Made by a program: the position numbers and the translations under genes. Positions 18,970 through 27,506 of a stretch of DNA of 64,000 bases are shown piece after piece. Under the pieces are notes generated by a model. The model had not been told where the DNA came from, ran no database searches, and worked only from the letters and a program-made list of their open reading frames with translations. Each line of letters starts with the position of its first letter. The first letter of the stretch is position 1. The DNA comes from Anaerotruncus rubiinfantis (GTDB lineage Bacteria; Bacillota; Clostridia; Oscillospirales; Ruminococcaceae), in contig NZ_FKLA01000009.1 in NCBI RefSeq assembly GCF_900078395.1, positions 2,178,084-2,242,083 of the forward strand, given 5' to 3'.

Positions 18970-19125
18970 CCCCGTATGGCCGGATATTCTGGCTTATGCC
19001 TCAACGCGGCGGTCCGCCTTCCCGGGATTTTTCCCAGTGGCATCCTGAACCGCAGCTAAGCACTTACAGCAGCGTCCCTGCGCGGGAGTTTCACCCGGCT
19101 TCCCCTGCACCATACTTTTATACCA
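18970..19125 (-). promoter_or_regulatory. cobalamin (AdoCbl) riboswitch controlling the B12 operon
   Basis: Reading the minus strand: GTGCAGGGGAAGCCGGGTGA, then AACTCCCGCGCAGGGACGC, GCCACTGGGAA, CCCGGGAAGGCGG and, near 18996-18978, the B12-box-like AAGCCAGAATATCCGGCC. These match the ordered conserved blocks of the cobalamin aptamer. It lies between a strong promoter and an intrinsic terminator ahead of cbiD, so B12 should switch off the whole cluster, including the heme-precursor genes in it. Boundaries are approximate. Confidence 0.9.
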
Positions 19126-19140
19126 ATTGAGTTCTTTTAA

Positions 19141-19169
19141 ATTCTAATGTACCGGTATGCAAAAGTCAA
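19141..19169 (-). promoter_or_regulatory. promoter of the B12 supercluster
   Basis: Minus strand -35 TTGACT (19169-19164), 17-base spacer, -10 TAGAAT (19146-19141). Transcription would start near 19134, just upstream of the riboswitch. Confidence 0.85.
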
Positions 19170-19232
19170 GCAAACCGCATAGGATAAGAATGATATTCTA
19201 AATTAATCAAAATGGAAAATGGGGGTTCTTTT

Positions 19233-19721
19233 ATGCCAACCATCAATGCCTATGAACGCTCCAAGGCCGCCGCTTATGCCGAACGGTGGGCATTTTCGCG
19301 CAACCCGCGCTATCTCAGCTTCGACGGGATCGGCGGGGACTGCACCAGCTTTATCTCCCAGTGCATCTATGCCGGCAGCGGAATCATGAATTATAAAAAA
19401 GACGTGGGCTGGTATTATAACAGCGCAACCGACCGCGCAGCGGCCTGGAGCGGCGTACCGTACCTGTATAAATTTCTCACCGCAAACAAAGGCGCGGGCC
19501 CATTCGCTTCCCTAAGCGGCCCGGAAGGGATGCAGCTCGGCGACGTTATCCAGCTTGGCGATGCGAACGGCAAGTGGTATCACTCACTGCTCGTGACCGG
19601 GGTCACGGACAGCGGCCTGCTGGTTTCCACCCACACCTATGACGCGCATCTGCGGCCTCTTTCCAGCTACATCTATGCACAGGCCCGTTTTTTACATATC
19701 GAAGGCGTGCGGCGCTGGTGA
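19233..19721 (+). CDS. putative amidase-domain (Amidase_6-like) protein
   Basis: About 162 residues. It contains AYAERWAFSRNPRYLSFDGIGGDCTSFISQCIYAGSGIMN, with the G-D-C-T-S/N-F-x-S-Q pattern of the NlpC/P60-related putative amidase domain (Amidase_6); the cysteine is the likely nucleophile, and WYHSLLVTG supplies a candidate histidine. There is no signal peptide. An ATG at 19212 lacks a ribosome binding site, whereas the ATG at 19233 has GGGGG eight bases upstream. It is divergent from the B12 operon. The fold family is fairly safe; the substrate (peptidoglycan peptide or other amide) is unknown. Confidence 0.8.
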   Translation: MPTINAYERSKAAAYAERWAFSRNPRYLSFDGIGGDCTSFISQCIYAGSGIMNYKKDVGWYYNSATDRAAAWSGVPYLYKFLTANKGAGPFASLSGPEGMQLGDVIQLGDANGKWYHSLLVTGVTDSGLLVSTHTYDAHLRPLSSYIYAQARFLHIEGVRRW

Positions 19722-19814
19722 CAAAGCCGGGGGCCCGCGTTTCCGCTTCTTGTAAGACGCTGGCGCAGCCGATGAAAACCAACCTGGTGCATAAACCCAC
19801 CGTCTTCTGCAAAC

Positions 19815-19848
19815 AACAACCTTACCAAAATCTAACGGTAAGGTTGTT
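19815..19848 (+). terminator. 12-bp hairpin abutting the permease start codon
   Basis: AACAACCTTACC (19815-19826) pairs with GGTAAGGTTGTT (19837-19848), followed by TGCATT and the ATG at 19855. It could end the amidase transcript, although the T-rich tail is weak, or fold the permease initiation region. I saw no purine riboswitch motif here. Confidence 0.5.
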
Positions 19849-19854
19849 TGCATT

Positions 19855-21306
19855 ATGGAGCGTTTCTTTCATCTAAAGGCGCACGGCACGACCGTCTCAA
19901 CTGAAATCGCGGCCGGGGTCACGACCTTCTTTGCCATGTCATATATCCTGTTTGTCAATCCGCGCATCCTTTCCGCCTCCGGGATGCCTTATCAGGCGGT
20001 TTTTCTCGCAACGGTCATCGCTTCGGTAGCCGGGACGCTCATCATGGGCCTTTTCGCGAATGTCCCCTATGCGCAGGCGCCGGGAATGGGGCTCAATGCA
20101 TTCTTCACATATACCGTCTGCTTCGGACTTGGTTTTTCCTGGCAGCAGGCGCTCAGCCTCGTATTTCTCTGCGGCCTGGTGAACATCGCCGTCACTGTCA
20201 CCAAAATCCGAAGGAGCATCATCCGCTCAATCCCGCCGGGCCTGCAGAACGCAATCGGCGGCGGCATTGGCGTTTTCGTGGCATATATTGGTTTCAAAAA
20301 CGCTAACCTTCTGCAATTTTCCTCCGACGCGCAGTCACTTCTCACAATCAACGGCGCGGCTTACGCCCCCAAAATCGCCTACACCGACATCACATCGGTC
20401 GTAACCGGCGGCGGCATCGTCCCGGCGCTTGCGGACCTCGCCCGGCCGGACGCCCTGCTCGCGCTTACGGGCCTTGTGCTGACCATCCTGCTGATGGTGC
20501 GCGGGGTGCGCGGCGCGCTGCTCATCGGGATCCTCGCCACCACCCTGCTTGGTATTCCGATGGGGCTTGTGGATCTTTCCGCCGCTTCGCTTTCAGCCTC
20601 TTCGCTGGGGGATTCCTTCCGGGAGCTTGGCGCGACCTTTGGCGCCGCGCTTGGCCCGCAGGGACTCTGGTCGCTTTTTTCCGATCCCACCCGGATCCCG
20701 CTTGTTCTGATCACCATCTTTATCTTTTCACTTTCCGATCTCTTCAATACAATCGGCACCTTTATCGGCACCGGACTGCAGTCCGGGATCTTTTCCCCAT
20801 CCAGCCTGCCTGAAAAATCGGAAGGCTTTCGCACCCCGATGGACCGTGCGCTTTTCGCGGATGCGGCCGCGACCGCGATTGGCGCTATTTGCGGCACCTC
20901 GAACGTCACAACATATGTCGAAAGCGCGGCCGGAATCGGCGTGGGCGGCCGCACCGGCCTCACAAGCGTTGTAACCGCCGTCCTGCTCGCGGTAAGCGCT
21001 GTGCTCGCTCCGGTGGCAGGGCTTGTGCCCGCCGCTGCAACCGCGCCCGCGCTCATTGTGGTCGGAGTTCTCATGATGTCCGCCTTTCGCGAAATCGACT
21101 GGCGGGACTTTGGGGAAGCGGTCCCATGCTTTTTCGCATCGGTTTTTATGGGGCTCTGCTACAGCATTTCAGATGGGATTGCGGCCGGTTTTCTTTTCTA
21201 TTGCCTCGTCAAGGCCGCGCGTGGAAAACTTGGAGAGGTACACCCGCTGCTGTTCGTTTCCTCACTGCTGTTCCTGCTCAATTTTATCCTGCTCGCAATC
21301 CTTTAG
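19855..21306 (+). CDS. NCS2-family purine (hypoxanthine/guanine or adenine) permease, AzgA/PbuG type
   Basis: A 483-residue polytopic membrane transporter. The N-terminus MERFFHLKAHGTTVSTEIAAGVTTFFAMSYILFVNP, with PYAQAPGMGLNAFFTYTV and FSLSDLFNTIGTFIGTG, is typical of the AzgA/PbuG branch of the NCS2 family, which imports purine bases with protons. GTSNVTTYVESAAGIGVGGRTG lies in the second half. The start is fixed by the conserved N-terminus, yet no clear ribosome binding site is seen and a hairpin ends 6 bases before the ATG. It ends with its own terminator. Confidence 0.9.
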   Translation: MERFFHLKAHGTTVSTEIAAGVTTFFAMSYILFVNPRILSASGMPYQAVFLATVIASVAGTLIMGLFANVPYAQAPGMGLNAFFTYTVCFGLGFSWQQALSLVFLCGLVNIAVTVTKIRRSIIRSIPPGLQNAIGGGIGVFVAYIGFKNANLLQFSSDAQSLLTINGAAYAPKIAYTDITSVVTGGGIVPALADLARPDALLALTGLVLTILLMVRGVRGALLIGILATTLLGIPMGLVDLSAASLSASSLGDSFRELGATFGAALGPQGLWSLFSDPTRIPLVLITIFIFSLSDLFNTIGTFIGTGLQSGIFSPSSLPEKSEGFRTPMDRALFADAAATAIGAICGTSNVTTYVESAAGIGVGGRTGLTSVVTAVLLAVSAVLAPVAGLVPAAATAPALIVVGVLMMSAFREIDWRDFGEAVPCFFASVFMGLCYSISDGIAAGFLFYCLVKAARGKLGEVHPLLFVSSLLFLLNFILLAIL

Positions 21307-21316
21307 GAGAAGGAAA

Positions 21317-21353
21317 AAATCCACGGTGCTTCTTGACAAGCGCCGTGGATTTT
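21317..21353 (+). terminator. terminator of the purine permease gene
   Basis: AAATCCACGG (21317-21326) pairs with CCGTGGATTT (21343-21352), extended by three inner pairs, with a short T-run after it. The 10-base loop (21330-21339) contains the TTGACA of the next promoter. Confidence 0.75.
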
Positions 21354-21361
21354 GATATACT
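21333..21361 (+). promoter_or_regulatory. promoter of the DUF6323/DUF6179-like pair
   Basis: TTGACA (21333-21338), 17-base spacer, TATACT (21356-21361): a near-consensus sigma-A promoter. The -35 box lies in the loop of the preceding terminator. The leader to the first gene is about 107 bases and AT-rich. Confidence 0.85.
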
Positions 21362-21475
21362 TGAGTTTATGATACGAATATTCGATTTTATTCACATCTA
21401 TCTAAATATAACATATCACATTTTCCCGCATTTGTCAAGACCCAAATCTTTTGAAGGATCGGGGAGGATTTTTCC

Positions 21476-22018
21476 ATGAGCGGACTGATGAAACTGCTTG
21501 CGGGCGATGCTGGGGTTCTCGCAGGCAAAACAACCGAAGCCATCCTGAGCACCAACGATGTTGCGAGCCAATATGGGTTATCGCTGACTTACGAACAGGC
21601 GTCCGAACTGCAAAAAGTCCACGCACAGGCGCTGCGCGGCAGCGGCCGGATCGAGATCGGGGACAGTATGATTGACCGGGTGATTTTGGCCTTCTGCGAT
21701 TCGCCCCACCTGACCGCGGACAATTACGCGGATACCATCGGGCAGCTGGTTGAGCTCTTCTACTACATGAAGACCGACACGCTCGAACAGATCCCGGACG
21801 ACGAACTGCTCGAAAAGATGAAAGACTTTTTCGACGGCAAATGCGGCGGTTCGCTTGAACTGCTCGCCAATCGCGAACTTGAACAGATGGCGCGCAGCAT
21901 CCGCGCCTATGGCACCGATACTCCGCCGGAAGAAACAGTGGAAACCGCCGCAAAAGACGCGGAACTGACCGACTTTGACACGCAGGAGGATGACAAATGG
22001 CGGACCATTCGCTTATAA
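21476..22018 (+). CDS. conserved protein, probably DUF6323 family
   Basis: A 180-residue, acidic, apparently cytosolic protein with a GGGGAGGA ribosome binding site. The segments YGLSLTYEQASELQKVHAQAL, SGRIEIGDSMIDRVILAFCDSPHL and YADTIGQLVELFYYMKTDT recall a small clostridial family that I associate with DUF6323, normally encoded next to a DUF6179 protein, as here. No catalytic motif, membrane segment or metal site is obvious. The downstream gene starts 22 bases before this one ends, so the two are translationally coupled. Function unknown. Confidence 0.75.
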   Translation: MSGLMKLLAGDAGVLAGKTTEAILSTNDVASQYGLSLTYEQASELQKVHAQALRGSGRIEIGDSMIDRVILAFCDSPHLTADNYADTIGQLVELFYYMKTDTLEQIPDDELLEKMKDFFDGKCGGSLELLANRELEQMARSIRAYGTDTPPEETVETAAKDAELTDFDTQEDDKWRTIRL

Positions 22019-23343
22019 AGCACATCGCTCTCGACCAGGATCGAATCGATTATGGAGCCTTTACCCTTTCGCTCATCCAGGAAGCGCGCCGGGTCGGCAT
22101 GCTTAATGACATGGATGCCGCGCGGATCGAAAATGAACTGCTTTCCCTCCTGCGCGCGCAGATTGTGAAAATAACCCACGGGGAAAGCAGCTCGGTGCCT
22201 GAATCGACGGCGGACGAGCTGATGGACGGGATCGGCTACTGCATTGACCTCGCGCTCAAGAGCCAGGCAACCCCCGCCGATGGGATCAACCTGCTCAAAA
22301 ACCGACCGGTCGAAGCCGTTTACCAGATAGGAGCCGATATTTTAAATACCGAAGCAAAAGCCTGTGTGCCGCTGCTCTCCCGCGTGCGCGCCACCCGTAC
22401 GCGCACAGTGAACGAAGCTTACCGCATCACGCTGGACAGCACCCTGCCGGGTTTGCTGCGCGCCTGGCAGTCCTCCCCTTTCCCCCATGACTTTATGGTC
22501 ATCACCGAATACCCGCTCGCCTGTGAAAACGGTACGACCGGCATCTTTGCGGTGCACGACCGCCTTTCCTCCCTCGCACTCGAAAACCGTTTCTGTGCGC
22601 ATTTTTCAGACGGGCTTGAGAGGCTTCTCGAACAGTACGCGCATCAGAGCCGCGTTTCACCCGCCGACGCCTATGCCAACCTTTTCCTCATCGCGCTGCG
22701 CAATCTGCTGCTCAATCTCCTGCTTGGACGCGGCGGGATAGAGCTTGATGCGCAAAGCGCCGCAGAACTCGAACAGAAGCTTCTGCCGCTGCAGGAAAGC
22801 CAGCGGCAGGCCCTGATAAAACATGCCGCCGACCTGCTGCTTGCCCAGTGCGCGTTTGAAAACCCGAAGCTGGACGATTATGTGCGGGCTGCCGCCGCGG
22901 ACTTCGCGGACGATCTCAATACGGCCGGCGGCCGGCTCGAACCGTTCGCCGTTCTGTGTACAAAGGAGCCGGAGATGGTCCTCGCTGATGAGGAAACGCT
23001 GAACGATGAGGATTTCGCGCTGCTGGCGGATGAAATCCTCATCTGTGAAACGGTCGAGGCCAAAATCCGCATCCTGCACACCGAGGTGCATTCGCTGGCC
23101 GACCTCGTCGATCTGCTCGCTGCGGACTGCATTTTCGAGGAGGAATACCCGATGGTTTTTGATTCGTTTGAGCCTTCCGTGCAGGCTCTGCTGCTTTCCC
23201 GGATGCCCTTCGAGGATGCGGAGGGAAAGATCCGCGCACAGCGCGAGGTTGAGTGGCAGCTGCGGTACGCCTCTTATCTCAACCGGCTCCCGGACAGCCG
23301 CCGGGATGCGGTTCTGCGGCAATTCCATGTGCTCGGCAGCTAA
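21997..23343 (+). CDS. conserved protein, probably DUF6179 family
   Basis: A 448-residue soluble helical protein coupled to the preceding gene. Features include a central EYPLACENGTTGIFAVHDRL, several leucine-rich helices (LIALRNLLLNLLLGRGGIEL) and an acidic C-terminal half ending in LPDSRRDAVLRQFHVLGS. I associate it with DUF6179, found in Clostridia with the DUF6323 partner. There is no enzyme signature, P-loop or transmembrane segment. The strong promoter and terminator show that the two genes form a self-contained unit. What it does cannot be read from the sequence. Confidence 0.75.
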   Translation: MADHSLIKHIALDQDRIDYGAFTLSLIQEARRVGMLNDMDAARIENELLSLLRAQIVKITHGESSSVPESTADELMDGIGYCIDLALKSQATPADGINLLKNRPVEAVYQIGADILNTEAKACVPLLSRVRATRTRTVNEAYRITLDSTLPGLLRAWQSSPFPHDFMVITEYPLACENGTTGIFAVHDRLSSLALENRFCAHFSDGLERLLEQYAHQSRVSPADAYANLFLIALRNLLLNLLLGRGGIELDAQSAAELEQKLLPLQESQRQALIKHAADLLLAQCAFENPKLDDYVRAAAADFADDLNTAGGRLEPFAVLCTKEPEMVLADEETLNDEDFALLADEILICETVEAKIRILHTEVHSLADLVDLLAADCIFEEEYPMVFDSFEPSVQALLLSRMPFEDAEGKIRAQREVEWQLRYASYLNRLPDSRRDAVLRQFHVLGS

Positions 23344-23348
23344 ACGGT

Positions 23349-23382
23349 ATGCGCCATCCCGGATGGATGGCGCATATTTTTA
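23349..23382 (+). terminator. terminator after the DUF6179-like gene
   Basis: ATGCGCCATCC (23349-23359) pairs with GGATGGCGCAT (23365-23375), followed by ATTTTTAT. Confidence 0.85.
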
Positions 23383-23436
23383 TTTCAGGCACAGCCGTAC
23401 ATTTTGTAATTCTTGTTATATCGTACACGCATTTTA

Positions 23437-23465
23437 TTGTAAATCTTTCCAGATTATGATAATAT
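23437..23465 (+). promoter_or_regulatory. promoter of the 64-residue protein gene
   Basis: TTGTAA (23437-23442), 17-base spacer, TAATAT (23460-23465), then GAAGGAGGAG before the ATG at 23488. Confidence 0.7.
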
Positions 23466-23487
23466 TTTCAAAGAAGGAGGAGTATAA

Positions 23488-23682
23488 ATGCAGTATATTA
23501 TCCAGATCCGTGAAAACAATACAGCCAAATACCTTTTTAATGCACGGATGCTTGTCCATGATCCCCGTCTGGCTAAAATTTTCTCCTCCCCTCTGCTGGC
23601 AAACCGCTATCTGAAGAAAAGCAATTTCCGCAATAGTGAGCATATCGTGCTCACTATTAAGGCGGAGAGCATCGCAATCTGA
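23488..23682 (+). CDS. small basic protein of unknown function (64 aa)
   Basis: Has its own promoter, an AGAAGGAGGAG ribosome binding site and a strong terminator, so it is very likely expressed. The product (MQYIIQIRENNTAKYLFNAR at the start, ending LTIKAESIAI) is basic, has no signal or membrane segment and resembles nothing I recognise. The size and beta-rich pattern would fit a small nucleic-acid or protein binding fold, but this is only an impression. Confidence 0.65.
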   Translation: MQYIIQIRENNTAKYLFNARMLVHDPRLAKIFSSPLLANRYLKKSNFRNSEHIVLTIKAESIAI

Positions 23683-23695
23683 CCTACATCATTCA

Positions 23696-23731
23696 AAAAG
23701 GCTCCGTATCAAATTGATACGGAGCCTTTTT
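23696..23731. terminator. bidirectional terminator between the small protein and hppA
   Basis: A perfect inverted repeat: AAAAAGGCTCCGTATCAA against TTGATACGGAGCCTTTTT. T-runs on both strands serve the plus-strand small gene and the minus-strand hppA. Confidence 0.92.
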
Positions 23732-23739
23732 ATCCAGTT

Positions 23740-25722
23740 TTATCCGAGACGCATGAAGAGCGGCAGGAACACAACCGAAACAATCGTCATCAGTTTGATA
23801 AGGATGTTGATCGACGGGCCGGAGGTGTCCTTGAACGGATCGCCCACCGTGTCTCCCACAACTGCGGCTTTGTGCGCTTCACTGCCCTTGCCGCCATGAT
23901 GGCCTTCTTCGATGTATTTCTTCGCGTTGTCCCATGCACCTCCCGCGTTCGCCATCATGATGGCGAGCAGGACGCCCGCGACCAGCGCGCCCGCGAGCAG
24001 GCCGCCGAGCGCTTCCACGCTCCAGAGGCCGACCAGAATCGGGCTGACGACCGCCAGCAGGCCCGGAATGACCATCTCTTTAAGCGCGGCAGCGGTGGAA
24101 ATATCAACACACTTCGCATAATCGGGTTTTTCGGTGCCTTCCATGATCTTTGGGTTCGCCTTGAACTGGCGGCGGACTTCTTCGATCATCTGGAACGCGG
24201 CTTTACCGACCGAACGCATGGTCAGCGCCGAGAACAGGAACGGAAGCATACCGCCGATGAACAGGCCGGCAACCACCTGCGGCATCAGCAGGTCGATCGC
24301 GGTGAGTTTCGCAATCTGCGAATAGGAAACAAACAGCGCCAGCGCGGTCAGCGCGGCGGAACCGATCGCAAAGCCCTTGCCAACGGCAGCAGTGGTGTTG
24401 CCGACCGAGTCGAGCTTGTCGGTAATCTCGCGCACGCTTTCCGGCAGGTTCGCCATCTCGGCAATGCCGCCCGCGTTGTCAGAAACCGGGCCGTAAGCGT
24501 CTACCGCGATGGTGATACCCGCGGTGGAGAGCATCCCGACCGCCGCCAGCGAGATACCGTAGAGCCCGAACGCCACATAGGCGCCGATGATACCCGCCGC
24601 AATGAGGAGCATCGGCCAGACGGTGGACAGCATCCCAACCGCAAAGCCGTCAATGATGCAGGTTGCCGGTCCGGTTTCGCACTGCTTGGCAATGCTCTTG
24701 ACCGACTTGTAGTCGCCGGAGGTGTAGCGCTCGGTGATCGCGCCAATCAAAACGCCGATCACAAGGCCGATCACAACCGCGACAAACGCGCGCAGGTCAC
24801 CAAAAAGCGCCCGGCTCAGGAAGAACGAAGCCACCACGACAATCCCGCCGCTGACATAAGTACCCATATTGAGCGCTTTTGCCGGATTTTTGCTGTCCCC
24901 CCGGCCGACCATGAAGATCGCGATGATCGAAGCCAGGATCCCGATGGCCGAAAGAGCCAGCGGGAAGATCGATCCGGTCAGCGGGTCCGGGTCGGAAAGG
25001 GTCACGGCCAACGTGATCGAGGAGATGATCGCGCCGACATAGCTTTCAAACAGGTCGGAACCCATACCGGCCACATCACCCACGTTGTCGCCCACGTTAT
25101 CCGCGATGACGGCGGGGTTGCGCGGGTCGTCCTCGGGAATGCCCGCCTCAACTTTTCCCACCAGGTCGGCGCCGACGTCGGCCGCTTTGGTGTAGATGCC
25201 GCCGCCGACACGCCCAAACAGCGCGATCGAGGAGGCGCCCAGCCCAAAACCGGTCAGCATGCTCGCATTCTCAACGCCAAGTACGATTGCAAGCACGCCC
25301 ACGCCCAGCACGCCCAGGCCTACCACGCAAAGCCCCATAACCGAGCCGCCGCGGAACGCCACCTTGAGGGCATGGGTCATCCCATGCTCCTGCGCGGCAG
25401 CGGCGGTGCGGACATTGGAACTGGTCGCGGTGCGCATCCCAAAAAAGCCCGCCAGCACCGAGAAAAACGCGCCAAGCAGAAAACAGCCGGCGGTCGGAAG
25501 ATTGATTGCAAAGGTCAAAACCAGGAACATGATCACAACAAAAATGACGATGGTGCGGTATTCACGCATCAGAAATGCCATCGCGCCTTCGCGGATGTAG
25601 GATGAAATCTCTTTCATCCGGTCGTTTCCCATACCGTTTTTGTTGATCCAGGTCGACAGCCACCACGCGCAAAGAAGCGCCACCACCCCGACAATCGGGG
25701 CGACATAGAATAGACTGTTCAT
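23740..25722 (-). CDS. hppA: membrane-bound ion-translocating pyrophosphatase HppA
   Basis: Integral membrane pump of about 660 residues with some 16 helices, coupling pyrophosphate hydrolysis to H+ or Na+ export. The catalytic loop [24 protein letters not shown] and the late [16 protein letters not shown] are diagnostic. [19 protein letters not shown] carries the alanine typical of potassium-dependent enzymes, and DLFESYVG carries a glutamate that would fit a Na+-pumping clade; the ion choice is an inference. The ATG at 25722 is preferred because GGAGGG precedes it; an ATG 18 bases upstream lacks a site. A single gene between terminator and promoter. Confidence 0.94.
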   Translation of the reverse strand: MNSLFYVAPIVGVVALLCAWWLSTWINKNGMGNDRMKEISSYIREGAMAFLMREYRTIVIFVVIMFLVLTFAINLPTAGCFLLGAFFSVLAGFFGMRTATSSNVRTAAAAQEHGMTHALKVAFRGGSVMGLCVVGLGVLGVGVLAIVLGVENASMLTGFGLGASSIALFGRVGGGIYTKAADVGADLVGKVEAGIPEDDPRNPAVIADNVGDNVGDVAGMGSDLFESYVGAIISSITLAVTLSDPDPLTGSIFPLALSAIGILASIIAIFMVGRGDSKNPAKALNMGTYVSGGIVVVASFFLSRALFGDLRAFVAVVIGLVIGVLIGAITERYTSGDYKSVKSIAKQCETGPATCIIDGFAVGMLSTVWPMLLIAAGIIGAYVAFGLYGISLAAVGMLSTAGITIAVDAYGPVSDNAGGIAEMANLPESVREITDKLDSVGNTTAAVGKGFAIGSAALTALALFVSYSQIAKLTAIDLLMPQVVAGLFIGGMLPFLFSALTMRSVGKAAFQMIEEVRRQFKANPKIMEGTEKPDYAKCVDISTAAALKEMVIPGLLAVVSPILVGLWSVEALGGLLAGALVAGVLLAIMMANAGGAWDNAKKYIEEGHHGGKGSEAHKAAVVGDTVGDPFKDTSGPSINILIKLMTIVSVVFLPLFMRLG

Positions 25723-25799
25723 TGTGTAGGAGCCCTCCATTCATTTTCACACTTTTCTTATTTTATAACAAGGATACGCAAGTCCAAGCACGCATCCAT

Positions 25800-25828
25800 A
25801 TTATACTAAATAATTTTATTTAGTGCAA
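25800..25828 (-). promoter_or_regulatory. promoter of hppA
   Basis: Minus strand -35 TTGCAC (25828-25823), 17-base spacer, -10 TATAAT (25805-25800). The spacer holds an AT-rich inverted repeat (CTAAATAA/TTATTTAG), which might be a regulator site. Confidence 0.75.
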
Positions 25829-25854
25829 CAAAAAATTATTTATATTCCCCAAAA

Positions 25855-26091
25855 TCATCCTTCCGTTTTTTCTTTTACCAGTTCCAGAACCCGCTGCGGC
25901 GTCGCGAACATCTCCGGCGAAACCTGCGTCGGATAGATTTCCAGGTTGAAAAGATCTTCAATCCCGTCAAGCAGCTGCATAAGCCCCAGCGAATCAAGCA
26001 GCTCCTCCTCCCAGAGATCGACCTGACGGTCGTATAAAACGATGTCGTCTCCGCATACCTGCGCAAGCAGACGCAGCAGTTTCTCCTCCAT
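25855..26091 (-). CDS. DltC-like acyl/D-alanyl carrier protein
   Basis: A 78-residue carrier protein. Ser34 in LLDSLGLMQLL is the phosphopantetheine attachment serine, and IEDLFNLEIYPTQVSPEMFATPQRVLELV resembles D-alanyl carrier proteins. It starts one base into the stop of the adenylation gene, so the two are coupled. Predicted substrate is an amino acid activated by the upstream enzyme, probably D-alanine, but no DltB or DltD follows to use it. The promoter of hppA lies just downstream. Confidence 0.85.
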   Translation of the reverse strand: MEEKLLRLLAQVCGDDIVLYDRQVDLWEEELLDSLGLMQLLDGIEDLFNLEIYPTQVSPEMFATPQRVLELVKEKTEG

Positions 26092-27506
26092 CAGAGCATC
26101 CCCCTAAGTTTGCCTTTGTCCAGCTTTCCATTGCCAGCCAACGGCATTTCAGAAAGCCACACGATCCGTTTCGGAATCATATAAGCGGGCAGCTGCTCCC
26201 GCAGCGCCCGGCGCACCCAAAGTGATTCCCGCCGTTCTCCGCAGAGGAAAGCGGTCAGCGACCGGACTTCCCCGTCCGCGTATTCCGGCAGGACGGCGGC
26301 CTGTGAAACGCCGCCGATCGAAAGCAGCACCGCTTCCACTTCAGACGGTTCCACACGGAAGCCCCGGTATTTGAGCATCCCATCCATGCGGCCGGCAACA
26401 TACAGCATCCCATCCCGGAAAAATCCAAGATCCCCGGTCAGATATGCCGGTACGCCGTCGAAAAGCCGGAATTTTCGGTTTGGGTCCTCTCCAATATATC
26501 CCGCGCCGACCGAATCGCCCAGGATTACGATCTGCCCGGTTTGGCCATCGGGAAGCGGCCGGAGCGATCCGTCCGCAACGACAATCTGTGTTCCCGGTTT
26601 TGGCCGGCCAACCGGCAGCAGGCCGGCGCACATCCCCGATGTGATTTCCACAGCGGTAACCGCAACAGCCGCTTCGGTGGGGCCATAGGCATTGACCACC
26701 CGCACGTCCGGGAAACGCTCAAAAAGCCCTCGGACAAGCTGCGGACTGAGCGCTTCGCCGCAGAAAAGGAAGGTATTGAGTTCTGGCAGCAGCGCGCGGC
26801 CGAAACTTCTGTCCGAAAGGCAGTAGGCCGCAAACGACGGGGTGGAAACCCATACCGCCACCCCAGAAGCGCCGAGGCAATTGAACATCCGCCCAAACGG
26901 CAGGGACGCATCGAGGTCATAAAGGGTTCTCCCGCCGGTCAGCGCTGGAAAAACCGCCATACAGGAAAGGTCGAACGAATACGGCGCCTGGTTGAGCCAG
27001 ATTCCGCCGTCTGCCAGGGTCCTGCTCCACTCGGTGAAGCTTCTGAGATTCTCCGGTGTGATCCGGACGCCTTTTGGCGCCCCTTCGCTTCCGGATGTAT
27101 ATAAAACATAGGAAATGTCGGTATTGCAGCGCAAAACCTCCACCGCTTCCGGCTTTTCAAGCATCCGCATTGCCGTTTCCCAGTCAAGGACCAGCTTCAC
27201 GCCTGCGCTGGACAGGATCTGCCGGACACGCGCCGGCGGACAGGCGGAATCGATTGGCAAATAGGCTTTCCCGGCACGCATGCAGGCGAGCATACAGGTG
27301 AGAAACCAGCCGCCCTTGCGCCCGTGAATTGCAACCGGCGCGGGATTTTCCCCCATGACCGCTCGCAGTCCCGCCGCGATCCGGCCGGAGCCCGCCCAGA
27401 GTTCCCCATAGGTCAGCTGTTCGTCCCCGCAGAGATAAGCGGCCTGTTCCGGGCGCAGACGCGCCTGCCGTCCGATCTGTGCGATCACCGGTTCCGGCGG
27501 GTTCAT
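26091..27506 (-). CDS. DltA-like amino acid adenylation enzyme
   Basis: A stand-alone ANL adenylation domain of about 471 residues. Core motifs are present: YVLYTSGSEGAPKGV (ATP loop), VVNAYGPTEAAVAV, AYLTGDLGFF, GRMDGMLKYRGFRVEPSEVE, and the catalytic lysine in PLAGNGKLDKGKL. The closest familiar type is D-alanine:carrier protein ligase (DltA), with a carrier gene directly downstream. The ATG at 27506 overlaps the vanW stop by 4 bases; an upstream extension is inside vanW and not homologous. Amino acid specificity is inferred, not shown. Confidence 0.88.
   Translation of the reverse strand: MNPPEPVIAQIGRQARLRPEQAAYLCGDEQLTYGELWAGSGRIAAGLRAVMGENPAPVAIHGRKGGWFLTCMLACMRAGKAYLPIDSACPPARVRQILSSAGVKLVLDWETAMRMLEKPEAVEVLRCNTDISYVLYTSGSEGAPKGVRITPENLRSFTEWSRTLADGGIWLNQAPYSFDLSCMAVFPALTGGRTLYDLDASLPFGRMFNCLGASGVAVWVSTPSFAAYCLSDRSFGRALLPELNTFLFCGEALSPQLVRGLFERFPDVRVVNAYGPTEAAVAVTAVEITSGMCAGLLPVGRPKPGTQIVVADGSLRPLPDGQTGQIVILGDSVGAGYIGEDPNRKFRLFDGVPAYLTGDLGFFRDGMLYVAGRMDGMLKYRGFRVEPSEVEAVLLSIGGVSQAAVLPEYADGEVRSLTAFLCGERRESLWVRRALREQLPAYMIPKRIVWLSEMPLAGNGKLDKGKLRGML

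Noticed and set aside
19722..19854. Purine riboswitch before the NCS2 permease
   Set aside because: None of the conserved purine aptamer loops are present; only a simple hairpin is seen.
23872..25605. A 577-codon open frame opposite hppA
   Set aside because: It is the complement of a long GC-rich gene; the translation is Arg/His/Asp-rich without motifs and hppA is unambiguous.
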